A DNA stretch of 39,622 nt from a virus. Both the position numbers and the translations under genes were made by a program. The notes under the pieces are model-generated. The model did no database searches and was not told the DNA's origin. It saw only the letters and a list, made by a program, of their open reading frames with translations. Shown one piece after another: positions 1 through 7,525 of the stretch; position 1 is the first letter of the stretch; each line of letters opens with the position of its first letter. The DNA is taken from positions 1-39,622 of IMG/VR virus record IMGVR_UViG_3300005613_000173; one strand, 5' to 3'.

Positions 1-2
1 TA

Positions 3-1202
3 CGCAAATATCCATACGTAAGTCCATTTGGTGTCTTTGTAAGTTTCCAAAGCGAGAATATTAGAATACACTATAACGCAATTAGGAAGGCGATGACAAA
101 TGCGAAACAAGGGAAGTTTGGAACGGCACTTAAAGTCGGCTTAGGAGCTACAATTGATACTATATTATCGGATTACTCTAAATGGTTGTTCGATATTGAT
201 GAAGATTCTGCCGACAAACTACAGAAGGAGGGAATGAGATATTACAGGAGAAATGATAGCTTAGTCTGGGTTAAATGGCCATTCGATTGGCCGAAAGGGG
301 AAAAGGGAAACCAGTTTGCGTGGAATCTCAGTTATATTAATCCTCTAGGCGACCTAAAATCTATGGGGAAAAGCGTAGTAAATGGCGACTGGGAGGCGGC
401 ATTCGCAAGGTTTGGCGAAACTCCGCTCATAGATATATGGATGTCAATAAAGAAAGGCGTTAATCCTTTTACTCAAATTCCCGTAAGACACCCAAGGGAT
501 TCCTTTTGGCTTAAATTAGGAGATACCCTAGGGGCTATAATCCAAGACATGTATACGCCTTCATCACTCCCAATCCCTACAGCGGGGAAGATAAAGAAGG
601 AAAAAGACGGAGAAATGATAGAGCAATGGACAATAAAGCCGGGACTATCAGGCATTAATGTTAAGAATCTTATTAACGCATATAATGGCATAGAAAACAG
701 GTGGCGCCAAAGTCCATTTTTCTTGGGCGAGTTAATGAATAATATAATGGGTGTAAGATTGTGGCGTGTAGATGCAGCCCACATAAAAAGAAGAAAGATT
801 GGCGAACTTGAAAGAGAGGAAGACGAGGTTAAGTGGATATTTAAGAATTGGAAAAAGAACAATAGGCAAGCGCCAAACAGTGAACTTGAAAAGCAGAGAA
901 GACTAAGGGATAGCAGACTTGAAGCTATAAGGGAAGATTTAAAGTCGATTTCCGCCATTAAAGTTAGGGAAATAACAAACGAGCAAGTAAAGGAAGGTTC
1001 TTTTGCGGGAATGACCGACAAGGAACTAATCAACCATCTACTCAAGGGATACAAGGGCAAGCCGTTAGAAGACTTAACGGCCGAAGAAGTATATTTAAAG
1101 CTGTTTGAAACATCGCAAGGAAAGACAAAACTGGACGTAGAAGGGAAGGCAGAAGAAGCAATGAGCGAAGATGAAATACTTAGAAGTTTATTGGGAGAGT
1201 GA
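3..1202 (+). CDS. C-terminal part of a large phage protein (5' end outside window)
   Basis: The reading frame is open from base 3 with no stop before the ATG at 93, so that ATG is probably internal and the gene begins upstream of the window. The first visible residues (RKYPYVSPFGVFVSF) run smoothly into the later sequence. The visible 399 residues are tryptophan- and lysine-rich. There is a charged, helical stretch in the last third (around ERKREEDEVKW-like segments) and an acidic C-terminus ending SLLGE. I recognise no enzymatic motif. Its place just before a tail-fibre-like gene and the lysis genes, at the end of the late transcript, fits the C-terminal part of a large internal virion or polyvalent protein. 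That is inferred from position only. The stop overlaps the SD region of the next gene. Confidence 0.7.
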   Translation, partial: RKYPYVSPFGVFVSFQSENIRIHYNAIRKAMTNAKQGKFGTALKVGLGATIDTILSDYSKWLFDIDEDSADKLQKEGMRYYRRNDSLVWVKWPFDWPKGEKGNQFAWNLSYINPLGDLKSMGKSVVNGDWEAAFARFGETPLIDIWMSIKKGVNPFTQIPVRHPRDSFWLKLGDTLGAIIQDMYTPSSLPIPTAGKIKKEKDGEMIEQWTIKPGLSGINVKNLINAYNGIENRWRQSPFFLGELMNNIMGVRLWRVDAAHIKRRKIGELEREEDEVKWIFKNWKKNNRQAPNSELEKQRRLRDSRLEAIREDLKSISAIKVREITNEQVKEGSFAGMTDKELINHLLKGYKGKPLEDLTAEEVYLKLFETSQGKTKLDVEGKAEEAMSEDEILRSLLGE

Positions 1203-1207
1203 ATAAG

Positions 1208-2398
1208 ATGCCAAACATAGATTGTCCTGTAACAAAAGACGCATTCGTTTACTGGCAAGAACCATCTAATTTCGGCATAGACCCATACTTGTTAGCCGAA
1301 TCAACGCTGTGGACAAGGTCGTTTATTCAGTTTGATTTGGGAGAGATACCAGCAGGGACGATAATCATTGCTGCTCACATTGACTTCTACGCCGAAAACT
1401 CTATTGACACTACAAAGTATCCACAGTTTACTAACATTGCATTTCCTGACGGCATGTCAATCCACAAAGTTACTGAGGAATGGGTGGAAGGTTCAGGGAG
1501 TATAACACCATACAACCCGACACATGACGGTGTGGATTGGTATACAAAAGACGGAAGTAATAATTGGGCTATAGCAGGTGGCGATGTCGACGGTGAGAGT
1601 CTGTTAGACCATGTATCACAACTTGGTGATAGGCCATGCATACAAGAGATGCATCTCAATGGGACAGGTATAAACGTGATTCAAGCATGGATAAACGGGA
1701 CAGACACCAACAAAGGATTTTTGGTGAAAATGGAGGATTTCACAGAACATGATTGGGTCGCGCGTTCAAGACACGGTGATTATCCCCCTAAATTAATTCT
1801 TGAAACGGTACATCAATATCCTTATCCTCCAGTCCCCCCCATCCCTCCAGATGACTTAGCGAAAGTCAAGCACAGTCCCCCCCCGTGGCGCGATAGGTGC
1901 TGGAACAAAGGGCGACTTGTATGCTCAAAGAATTGGCAGAAAGCTCGAATATCCTGCGAATGTTTGCCTTCTCAGCTAATATTTACGGCGAAAATTACAG
2001 ATGAGCAAGGGATTAAATACTATGGAGAAGCCTCAACGGCGGTTTCATGGGCATCTAAACATAAATATTATATTAGTGTTGTTGCATGGAGTAACGGAGT
2101 AAATGATTGGTATCCGCTACGAGAGACCGAGGGTGATCCTCTGGAATCTATCTATTGGAGAAAAGATGACGAGTTACCCAGCAGTACAGGGTACAGTTTA
2201 GTTGCAACGGGTTTTTATCCACATGGCACAGTATTAGCATCAGAGACAGAAGTTGTTATAGATCATTCAAAGGGATATTATTTATGGGTGATGGACGACA
2301 TGGCAAACGAGACATTTGTAGGCTGGGAAAACGGAGCGCCAAAGAGCTATGACAACGAGGCTGAGGCTCAGGCGCATACAATCAAATTCACATTGTGA
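1208..2398 (+). CDS. DNRLRE-domain tail/carbohydrate-binding protein
   Basis: 396 residues. I chose ATG 1208 over GTG 1199 because GGGAGAG at 1193-1199 is a good SD for the ATG but would overlap the GTG. Residues 1 to about 205 follow the DNRLRE (CBM96-like) beta-sandwich pattern. That pattern shows an aromatic SFIQFDLGEIP strand, an alternating AAHIDFYAE strand, a VTEEWVEGSG segment, INVIQAWINGT, a GFLV strand, and a closing PPKLILETV strand. In other proteins this fold sits beside carbohydrate-active or surface-binding modules. A proline-rich linker (about 207-215) leads to a second domain of about 180 residues that I do not recognise; it is rich in aromatics and ends YDNEAEAQAHTIKF. It sits between a large virion protein and the lysis cassette, so a receptor-binding tail protein is the likeliest role (inference). 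Confidence 0.65.
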   Translation: MPNIDCPVTKDAFVYWQEPSNFGIDPYLLAESTLWTRSFIQFDLGEIPAGTIIIAAHIDFYAENSIDTTKYPQFTNIAFPDGMSIHKVTEEWVEGSGSITPYNPTHDGVDWYTKDGSNNWAIAGGDVDGESLLDHVSQLGDRPCIQEMHLNGTGINVIQAWINGTDTNKGFLVKMEDFTEHDWVARSRHGDYPPKLILETVHQYPYPPVPPIPPDDLAKVKHSPPPWRDRCWNKGRLVCSKNWQKARISCECLPSQLIFTAKITDEQGIKYYGEASTAVSWASKHKYYISVVAWSNGVNDWYPLRETEGDPLESIYWRKDDELPSSTGYSLVATGFYPHGTVLASETEVVIDHSKGYYLWVMDDMANETFVGWENGAPKSYDNEAEAQAHTIKFTL

Positions 2399-2406
2399 GG
2401 AGAGAC

Positions 2407-2616
2407 ATGGCAGACAACAATGGATTCGAGGAATACAAGAAATTGATAATGTCTAATATAGCAGACTTCAAAGAAGAACTCAAAGAGATGAACGAAAGTC
2501 TAACTGAAATTAAAATTGAAATAGGAATGCTTAAAGTCAAATCAGGGATATGGGGCTTGATAGGGGCTTGCGTTCCAGTGGTTGGAGGCATCGCTTGGCT
2601 ATCTCTAAAGAGGTGA
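2407..2616 (+). CDS. XhlA-like holin accessory protein
   Basis: 69 residues from ATG 2407, preceded by GAGGAGAG; a GTG at 2395 in the same frame lacks an SD. The N-terminal two-thirds is a charged amphipathic helix (FKEELKEMNESLTEIKIEI) suited to a coiled coil. A single hydrophobic segment (GIWGLIGACVPVVGGIAWL) ends in a short basic tail. This layout matches haemolysin XhlA-type proteins of Gram-positive phages, which act with a holin and endolysin in lysis. The next gene is the endolysin and the one after that a holin-like protein, which supports the call. Small coiled-coil/TM proteins vary greatly, so exact family membership is not certain. Confidence 0.7.
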   Translation: MADNNGFEEYKKLIMSNIADFKEELKEMNESLTEIKIEIGMLKVKSGIWGLIGACVPVVGGIAWLSLKR

Positions 2617-2621
2617 TAAAA

Positions 2622-2996
2622 ATGGAGAAGCTTAATAATTTCAAAGTGGCGGACAATTTCAACTTGCGTGAGTTTCAATGTCCATGCTGCGGAACGGTAA
2701 AAATCAGCCCGACACTTGTAGCGAAACTACAAGAAATGAGATTTGCGTGGGGGAAACCGATAAACATTAGTTCGGGGTATAGATGCAAGAAACACAACGA
2801 AGAAGTTCATGGACATCCTCAGAGTTATCATATGCAGGGGTTAGCTGTTGATGTCCCTTGCGCGAAAAAAAAATTAGTAAAAATGCGACAAGCAGCGATG
2901 GCTGTTGGTTTTCATGGTATAGGCGTATATATGAGGCGTTCGTTTGTACATTTAGATTTAGGTGAAAGCCACAAAACATGGGTAAAAGATAAATAG
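2622..2996 (+). CDS. Endolysin, peptidase M15 family (zinc D,D-/L,D-peptidase)
   Basis: 124 residues from ATG 2622, preceded by AGAGGTGA; the frame is open further upstream but the earlier codons have no SD. The M15 zinc-site pattern is clear: SGYRCKKHNEEV (51-62), then SYHMQGLAVDV (68-78) giving H70 and D77, and VHLDLG giving H110. These match the SxHxxGxAxD and HxD ligands of the M15_3/VanY-like peptidases that cut peptidoglycan stem peptides. Three cysteines (C20, C22, C23) near the N-terminus are unusual and could bind metal. There is no signal peptide, so export would depend on the neighbouring holin. The protein is single-domain, with no separate cell-wall-binding module. Confidence 0.9.
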   Translation: MEKLNNFKVADNFNLREFQCPCCGTVKISPTLVAKLQEMRFAWGKPINISSGYRCKKHNEEVHGHPQSYHMQGLAVDVPCAKKKLVKMRQAAMAVGFHGIGVYMRRSFVHLDLGESHKTWVKDK

Positions 2997-3007
2997 GAGG
3001 TGAGATC

Positions 3008-3187
3008 GTGAAGTTAGCACTCAAAAAGTTAATGAAAAAGCTGACGTCAAGAAAGTTTCTATTAGCAGCCGCTGGAGTAGTAACTGGCATAGCCAACAAC
3101 AACATAGAACTAATAATAGCATCTGTCTCGGCGTACATTCTCGGCGAATCAGCCGTAGACATAACGGGGCTGATAAAGAAAAAGTGA
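3008..3187 (+). CDS. Small holin-like membrane protein
   Basis: 59 residues from GTG 3008 with a near-perfect AGGAGGTGA SD at 2995-3003. A basic N-terminus (LKKLMKKLTSRKF) precedes a hydrophobic segment (LLAAAGVVTGIA) and a second one (IELIIASVSAYILGESAVDI), ending in KKK. The SRKF-x-A-AG...GE-x-VD pattern resembles small holins of Gram-positive phages. It follows the endolysin directly and is the last gene before the terminator at 3229. A class II holin with two short membrane segments is the likely role. Confidence 0.75.
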   Translation: MKLALKKLMKKLTSRKFLLAAAGVVTGIANNNIELIIASVSAYILGESAVDITGLIKKK

Positions 3188-3228
3188 ACCAACACCCAAG
3201 CGGGTAATTCCCTGCCACGCACATAAAA

Positions 3229-3256
3229 AGCCCTGCCGTAACAGCAGGGCTCTTTT
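3229..3256. terminator. Bidirectional Rho-independent terminator
   Basis: A perfect 8-bp stem, AGCCCTGC (3229-3236) with GCAGGGCT (3244-3251), encloses a 7-nt loop. It is followed by CTTTTT on the + strand and preceded by a run of A on the + strand, which gives TTTTTAT on the - strand. It lies exactly between the convergent late (+) and early (-) gene blocks and can stop both transcripts. Confidence 0.9.
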
Positions 3257-3314
3257 TCACACTAAATGCGGGGTAAGATATATTTAGAACTTATTTCATA
3301 GGCATCACCTCTCT

Positions 3315-3428
3315 TTATCCCCCTATCATAATCCACGAATACCGGATTAGCAAGCCCCAGATGAGGGCGAGTAAACCAGTAAGCATACACCAGAGTATTC
3401 TATTCTGTGTTTTTCGTTTGATTTTCAT
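3315..3428 (-). CDS. 37-residue single-span membrane peptide
   Basis: The start ATG (3428-3426) overlaps the TGA of the upstream Imm-5-like gene as ATGA. An SD (GAGGTGA) lies four bases before the start, inside the end of that gene. The product begins MKIKRKTQNR, then has one hydrophobic segment (ILWCMLTGLLALIWGLLIR), and ends SWIMIGG. It is the last gene of the leftward transcript before the terminator. I do not recognise a family. Coupling and SD support it as real despite its length. Role unknown; a small inner-membrane protein. Confidence 0.6.
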   Translation of the reverse strand: MKIKRKTQNRILWCMLTGLLALIWGLLIRYSWIMIGG

Positions 3429-4147
3429 TTGTTCACCTCATTTCCCTTTTTCAATAAGCTCAGCCCGAACTGAAATATTTTCTCATAGGCTACGTCACGA
3501 GCGGCATAATGAGCTGCGGCAGTCGCGGAACGAGCGTCACACGCGGCATCAGCTTCACGAATGGCTTTAGCTGCGGCATAATGAGCTGCGGCCTCAGCCG
3601 CAGCGGTAACGGCACGAATGGCATCATCAGTGTTACGAGTGGAATGAGAGACATCAGGCGCGGCATAATGAGCTAAGGCAGCCGCGGCACGAGTGGCACA
3701 AGCGGCACGAGCTGCGGCATAATGAGTGGCGGCATGAGCGTCACAAGCGGCCTCAGCTTCATGAATGGCTTTAGCTGCGGCATGAGCGTCATGAACGGCA
3801 TCAGACGCGGCATTATCAGCGGCATCAAAAGTGGCATAAGAGACGACATCAGTAGGCGTAAACAACCATTTCTGCGCGGCAACAATCGCATCCATAGGCC
3901 GCGAGTCGTCAGGATATTCCCGCTCAAATATCCCTATCACGCTGTTAGCAGCATATATTGCATATTCCACTTTTTGCCGCAAATTTAATTTATGCGTGAT
4001 TAGCCAATTCGCCCAAGGTTCATGATGCGCCTCAATTAATTTTGCCACCACCGTTTCAATTGGGAGGGAATCCTCCTTCAAGGAAAGGAAAAAATCAATT
4101 CCATCTTCACACGCGTTATTGGCCAACAACCATTCCTCTGTTATCAT
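3425..4147 (-). CDS. Imm-5-like putative immunity protein, alanine-rich (copy 1)
   Basis: 240 residues. Residues 1-95 carry the conserved block of the Imm-5-like family: CEDGIDFFLSL, a HEPWANWLI segment, KVEYAIYAA, IGIFEREYPDDSRP, then AIVAAQKWL. From about residue 100 to 220 the sequence becomes an alanine-rich helical repeat (AAAHYAA, AIREADAACDA and similar). The last 16 residues before the tail (DVAYEKIFQFGLSLLK) are identical to those of copy 2. The gene starts one base after the stop of copy 2, with SD GGAGG. 'Immunity' is a predicted family name only; phage and bacterial members lack an experimentally fixed role as far as I know. Confidence 0.7.
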   Translation of the reverse strand: MITEEWLLANNACEDGIDFFLSLKEDSLPIETVVAKLIEAHHEPWANWLITHKLNLRQKVEYAIYAANSVIGIFEREYPDDSRPMDAIVAAQKWLFTPTDVVSYATFDAADNAASDAVHDAHAAAKAIHEAEAACDAHAATHYAAARAACATRAAAALAHYAAPDVSHSTRNTDDAIRAVTAAAEAAAHYAAAKAIREADAACDARSATAAAHYAARDVAYEKIFQFGLSLLKKGNEVNK

Positions 4148-4148
4148 C

Positions 4149-5075
4149 CTAATCTCCCTCCGCTTTCAATAAGCTCAGCCCGAACTGAAATATTTTCTCA
4201 TAGGCTACGTCACGAGCGGCGTCACAAGTTGCGTTGCGAGTTGCGTCATAAGCGGCACGAGCTACGTCACGAGCGGCCTCATGAGCTTTGGCATCAGAGG
4301 CACGAGTGGCCTTAGCTATAGCACAAGCTGCGTCACAAGCAGTACAAGCTGCGTCACGAGCTGCGTTGCCAGCTACGTTGCGAGCAGTACAAACTGCGTC
4401 ATAAGCGGCACGAGCTGCGTCACGAGCGGCGTCACGAGCAGCCTCACGAGCGGCGTTGCGAGCTGCGTTGCGAGCTACGTTGCGAGCTGCGTCACAAGCA
4501 GTACAAGCTGCATCATAAGCGGCATAAGCTGCGTCACGAGCTACCTCACGAGCGGCGTCACGAGCAGTAAAAGTTGCATCATAAGCTGCGTCACAAGCAG
4601 TACAAGCTGCATCATAAGCGGCATAAGCTGCGTTGCGAGCTGCGTTGCGAGTTGTGTCACGAGCGGCGTCACAAGCGGCGTCACGAGCGGCGTCACGAGC
4701 TGCGTCACAAGCGGCCTCACGAGCGGCGTCATAAGCGGCGTCACGAGCGGCATTAGCGACGTCGCGAGCAACAGCATAAGTAGGCGTAGATAACCATTTC
4801 TGCACAGTAGCGATTGCATCCCTAGGCCGCGAGTCGTTAGGATATTCGCGCTCAAATATCCCTATCACACTCTTAGCGGCATATATTGCATATTCCACTT
4901 TTTGCCGCAAATTCAGCCTATGCGTGATTAGCCAATTCGCCCAAGGTTCATGATGCGCCTCAATTAATTTTGCCACCACCGTTTCAATTGGGAGGGAATC
5001 CTCCTTCAAGGAAAGGAAAAAATCAATTCCATCTTCACATGCTCGGTTGTTCAACAACCATTCCTCGGTTATCAT
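4149..5075 (-). CDS. Imm-5-like putative immunity protein, alanine-rich (copy 2)
   Basis: 308 residues from ATG 5075, chosen because it matches the start of copy 1 (MITEEWLL) and has SD GAGGAG. An in-frame ATG at 5102, overlapping the resolvase stop, is the alternative. The N-terminal 95 residues are nearly identical to copy 1. The middle is about 70 residues longer and built almost only from A, R, D, C, Y, T and N in a short period (AARDAACDAARD-like units). The same C-terminal motif closes it. The two copies differ mainly in length and phase of this repeat, pointing to duplication followed by repeat expansion. It is part of the distal early operon, downstream of recombination genes. Confidence 0.7.
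   Translation of the reverse strand: MITEEWLLNNRACEDGIDFFLSLKEDSLPIETVVAKLIEAHHEPWANWLITHRLNLRQKVEYAIYAAKSVIGIFEREYPNDSRPRDAIATVQKWLSTPTYAVARDVANAARDAAYDAAREAACDAARDAARDAACDAARDTTRNAARNAAYAAYDAACTACDAAYDATFTARDAAREVARDAAYAAYDAACTACDAARNVARNAARNAAREAARDAARDAARAAYDAVCTARNVAGNAARDAACTACDAACAIAKATRASDAKAHEAARDVARAAYDATRNATCDAARDVAYEKIFQFGLSLLKAEGD
4215..4790 (-). repeat. Low-complexity Ala/Arg/Asp/Cys codon repeat inside copy 2
   Basis: On the + strand the DNA is a long series of near-identical 12- to 15-base units of the type GCGTCACGAGCGGC and GCGTTGCGAGCTGC. They encode AARDAA- and AARNAA-like peptides. A shorter, more diverged series (about 3490-3835) lies in copy 1. Such arrays can expand or contract by replication slippage and recombine between copies. 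Confidence 0.8.
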
Positions 5076-5094
5076 CCTAATCTTCTCCTCAATT

Positions 5095-5601
5095 TTATTC
5101 ATAAGATATTTTCTCGTACCAATACGTAGCCACCGCAAGGGCTGACCACATATGCGTTTTCATTTTACCCTCTTTCGTCCCGTCCTCTCCATAATTCAGA
5201 TTGGGGGCTTTTTTTACGCCCGGCTTGCCATAAATGTCAATCAACGCCTGACGGACATTCCCCTTTTTCGCTTGAGTTGTACCGCACAAAAAAGACCTTA
5301 TATCTCGTGGATATGCCCTGTGAAATACGCCATCCCCCTTCCCGAACCATGCTTCACAGAATCGCCCAACCCAGTAAATTGTCTCGAAAACATCTTTTCC
5401 GACCGGCATCCCACGGGCTTCCGGCATTTCGATAACTAACTCTGTCTCAGTATTAAAACCCGAATCCGCAAAAGTATAAATGAACCCTAAAAACTCCTCG
5501 TTACTCATATCTACAGCTTTATGTTTAACTGTGCGTTCGGGTGTCAGCAATACATACGCAGAGTGCGTAGTTCCGGGGTCTACACCTAATATGTTTTTCA
5601 T
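5095..5601 (-). CDS. RuvC-like Holliday-junction resolvase (RNase H fold)
   Basis: 168 residues. The start is the RuvC-type ILGVDPGTTHSAYV strand with D8. Strand 4 supplies VIEMPEARG with E58, and a helix contains NVRQALIDIYG. The C-terminal helix is THMWSALAVATYW, where other members usually have acidic residues (D-x-x-D/H-A). Here H150 and S153 stand at or near those places, so the third and fourth metal ligands are not obvious. The conserved PEARGMPVG and FETIYWVGRF segments place it in a phage-specific subgroup. It probably cleaves branched replication or recombination intermediates before packaging. Its stop overlaps the alternative start of the next gene. Confidence 0.75.
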   Translation of the reverse strand: MKNILGVDPGTTHSAYVLLTPERTVKHKAVDMSNEEFLGFIYTFADSGFNTETELVIEMPEARGMPVGKDVFETIYWVGRFCEAWFGKGDGVFHRAYPRDIRSFLCGTTQAKKGNVRQALIDIYGKPGVKKAPNLNYGEDGTKEGKMKTHMWSALAVATYWYEKISYE

Positions 5602-5605
5602 TCAA

Positions 5606-7525
5606 TCACCTCATCCCCTCCGTAAAGTCCGGCAACCAGAAACGACTAACTACTTCGCCAATTTCCGTTCTTGCTTCATTAGCTGTAGCCGTCAGGATTA
5701 TTGTGTCGTAATCGTCCTGAATATCATACACAATGTCCTTAATTCTTTCCCTGTTAGTCTCATCAAGAATATCCATTCCGTCAAGCACCAACAAACGAAG
5801 ACCTGTAATTTGCGCCCACATATCTTGAATTGCAATAGCTACTCTGAACTTTGTAGAACCGCGTAATACGCCTATTGGAACGGGTTTCCCTGTCTCCGGT
5901 GACATAACTCGCACTCCGTTTCCGATAGAAATCTCTAAGCCGGTTAGTTCCTGAAAACGATCGGAAATTCGTCGCTCTATCGGGTTAAGCTTATCCTCTA
6001 CCAGTTTCCGCTTCAGCCCTTTAGCTCCGAAAATGTCACAGGCTGCGTTCATCGCTGCATATTCGAGCTCCGCTTCGGTAGACAGTTCTTCGTATGTCGC
6101 TCGCCGTTCGAATAATTTCTCGTTCTCAACGGCCTTTATCAGGTCATCTTCCAATACGGCTTCCTTTTCGGTGTAGCGAGTAATATCTGTTCTCATTTTC
6201 TCCATTTCAGCATCGTCAATAACAGCGGCCTTCAGTGACGCCGCTTTCATCTTGTCGAACTGTTTCCGTAAGTCTGCCTCCTTAGTTTTTTCGGCATCAA
6301 TTTTCTTGAGCGCATCTAAGTTGGGGGACATTTGGATATTCATCGCCTTAATGCGTAAATCCCGATCTTTTCTCTGCTCCAGCAGTGAACCAACGGTTTT
6401 TTTCAGCGGTGTTCCGATGTCGTTAATCTTCTGCTGTTCCTCTACCATCAATTCGATAGCAGACTGAAGGTTGGTAGTGCATTTAATTTTCTTATCCAGC
6501 ACACACTTACCGCTCTCTTTCTGTTTCTGCGTTTTAGCTATGAGATCGGATACACCTCGGAATTTAGTCCTCAGTCTATCCCGTTCTTTGTTGAGCGTTG
6601 CTATCTCCTCGTCAAACTTAATGATCTCCTCTTCCAGTTCTTCGATTCCGCCCTGTATGGAGGCCACCTCAGCCCGCAACTTTTCCTCGTCCAATTCTTT
6701 CAGGTGTTGAACGGCGGATTCTAAATCATTTGCTATCTTTTGAAACTCGGCTTCTACTGCCGATGCGTTGCGGCGTGATTCCTCCACCGCTGCAAGATAT
6801 TCTACAGCGCGGAGTTTGTCAGCGCGTATCTTTTTCAGCTTTTTCCTTATTTCGTCCGATGATTTTGGGCTTTCCTTGCCCTTCAACTCATCAACTATCT
6901 TGTAGCCCAACTCGTCCTTTTCCTTTTTCTTTTCTTTACGCCTATTATAAGCGGCGTTATAAATGTCCTCAAGGATCGCAGGTGTAACTATGTCATAAAA
7001 GTCATAAAGCTTTTCGATGCGCGGCAAAAGTTCTTTTTTAAATCTCATCGTCTGGACTTGTACCGTCAACTCCTTCGGTGTGATATTCATGCCGAGCATT
7101 TTCCACAGGAAGTTGTGCGCTTCCTTCGCGTTGAGGTCGACGAAATGCATACCGTTTAGCATGTGGTAAATAGCATCCTGATTCCCGAATGTTCCAGCAA
7201 TGTAATCATCAAACGATTTGATGGACACATTACTCCCGTTAATCATACATTTATGCGGTATACATCGTGTTAGCGTTGTGCCGTCTATGTCTATCGTGAC
7301 CTCGGCTCGCTCCTCGCCCCACATGACAAGCTGCTCCTTCTTCTTGTCGTCCCGTGATAAAAACTTTAGCAGCGGTGTTTCTCCAGTTAAAACGAAGCAA
7401 ATAGCGTCCGCCACTGAACTTTTTCCCGTCTCATTAGGTCCGGACAGAACATTTATCAAACTGAAGTCTATTCTGACATGCGGGAGACGAAGAAAATTAA
7501 TTGCTTCTAAATAGTTAATTTTCAT
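5606..7525 (-). CDS. Rad50/SbcC-like SMC-type ATPase
   Basis: 639 residues. The Walker A motif is SGPNETGKSS (28-37). A long charged coiled coil runs from about 190 to 480. The C-terminal half-site has RGSTKFRVAIAIQ (an ABC-signature equivalent) and LRLLVLDGMDILDE (Walker B, D582), where the residue after the Asp is Gly instead of the usual Glu. At mid-coil a C341-x7-C349 pair (KCVLDKKIKC) stands where Rad50 carries its CxxC zinc hook. Total length is shorter than cellular Rad50/SbcC. The ATG overlaps the preceding nuclease stop by one base (TAATG), so the two are made together. The pair probably forms an SbcCD-like DNA end-processing machine. Confidence 0.8.
   Translation of the reverse strand: MKINYLEAINFLRLPHVRIDFSLINVLSGPNETGKSSVADAICFVLTGETPLLKFLSRDDKKKEQLVMWGEERAEVTIDIDGTTLTRCIPHKCMINGSNVSIKSFDDYIAGTFGNQDAIYHMLNGMHFVDLNAKEAHNFLWKMLGMNITPKELTVQVQTMRFKKELLPRIEKLYDFYDIVTPAILEDIYNAAYNRRKEKKKEKDELGYKIVDELKGKESPKSSDEIRKKLKKIRADKLRAVEYLAAVEESRRNASAVEAEFQKIANDLESAVQHLKELDEEKLRAEVASIQGGIEELEEEIIKFDEEIATLNKERDRLRTKFRGVSDLIAKTQKQKESGKCVLDKKIKCTTNLQSAIELMVEEQQKINDIGTPLKKTVGSLLEQRKDRDLRIKAMNIQMSPNLDALKKIDAEKTKEADLRKQFDKMKAASLKAAVIDDAEMEKMRTDITRYTEKEAVLEDDLIKAVENEKLFERRATYEELSTEAELEYAAMNAACDIFGAKGLKRKLVEDKLNPIERRISDRFQELTGLEISIGNGVRVMSPETGKPVPIGVLRGSTKFRVAIAIQDMWAQITGLRLLVLDGMDILDETNRERIKDIVYDIQDDYDTIILTATANEARTEIGEVVSRFWLPDFTEGMR

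Noticed and set aside
4281-4793. 170-codon + strand frame rich in Ser/Cys/Thr/Val
   Set aside because: Antisense shadow of the alanine repeat in copy 2 of the Imm-5-like gene. The repeating codons keep all frames open; no SD or family resemblance.
4149-5075. CRISPR array suggested by regularly repeated short units
   Set aside because: Units are 12-15 bases without unique spacers of constant length and lie in an intact coding frame.
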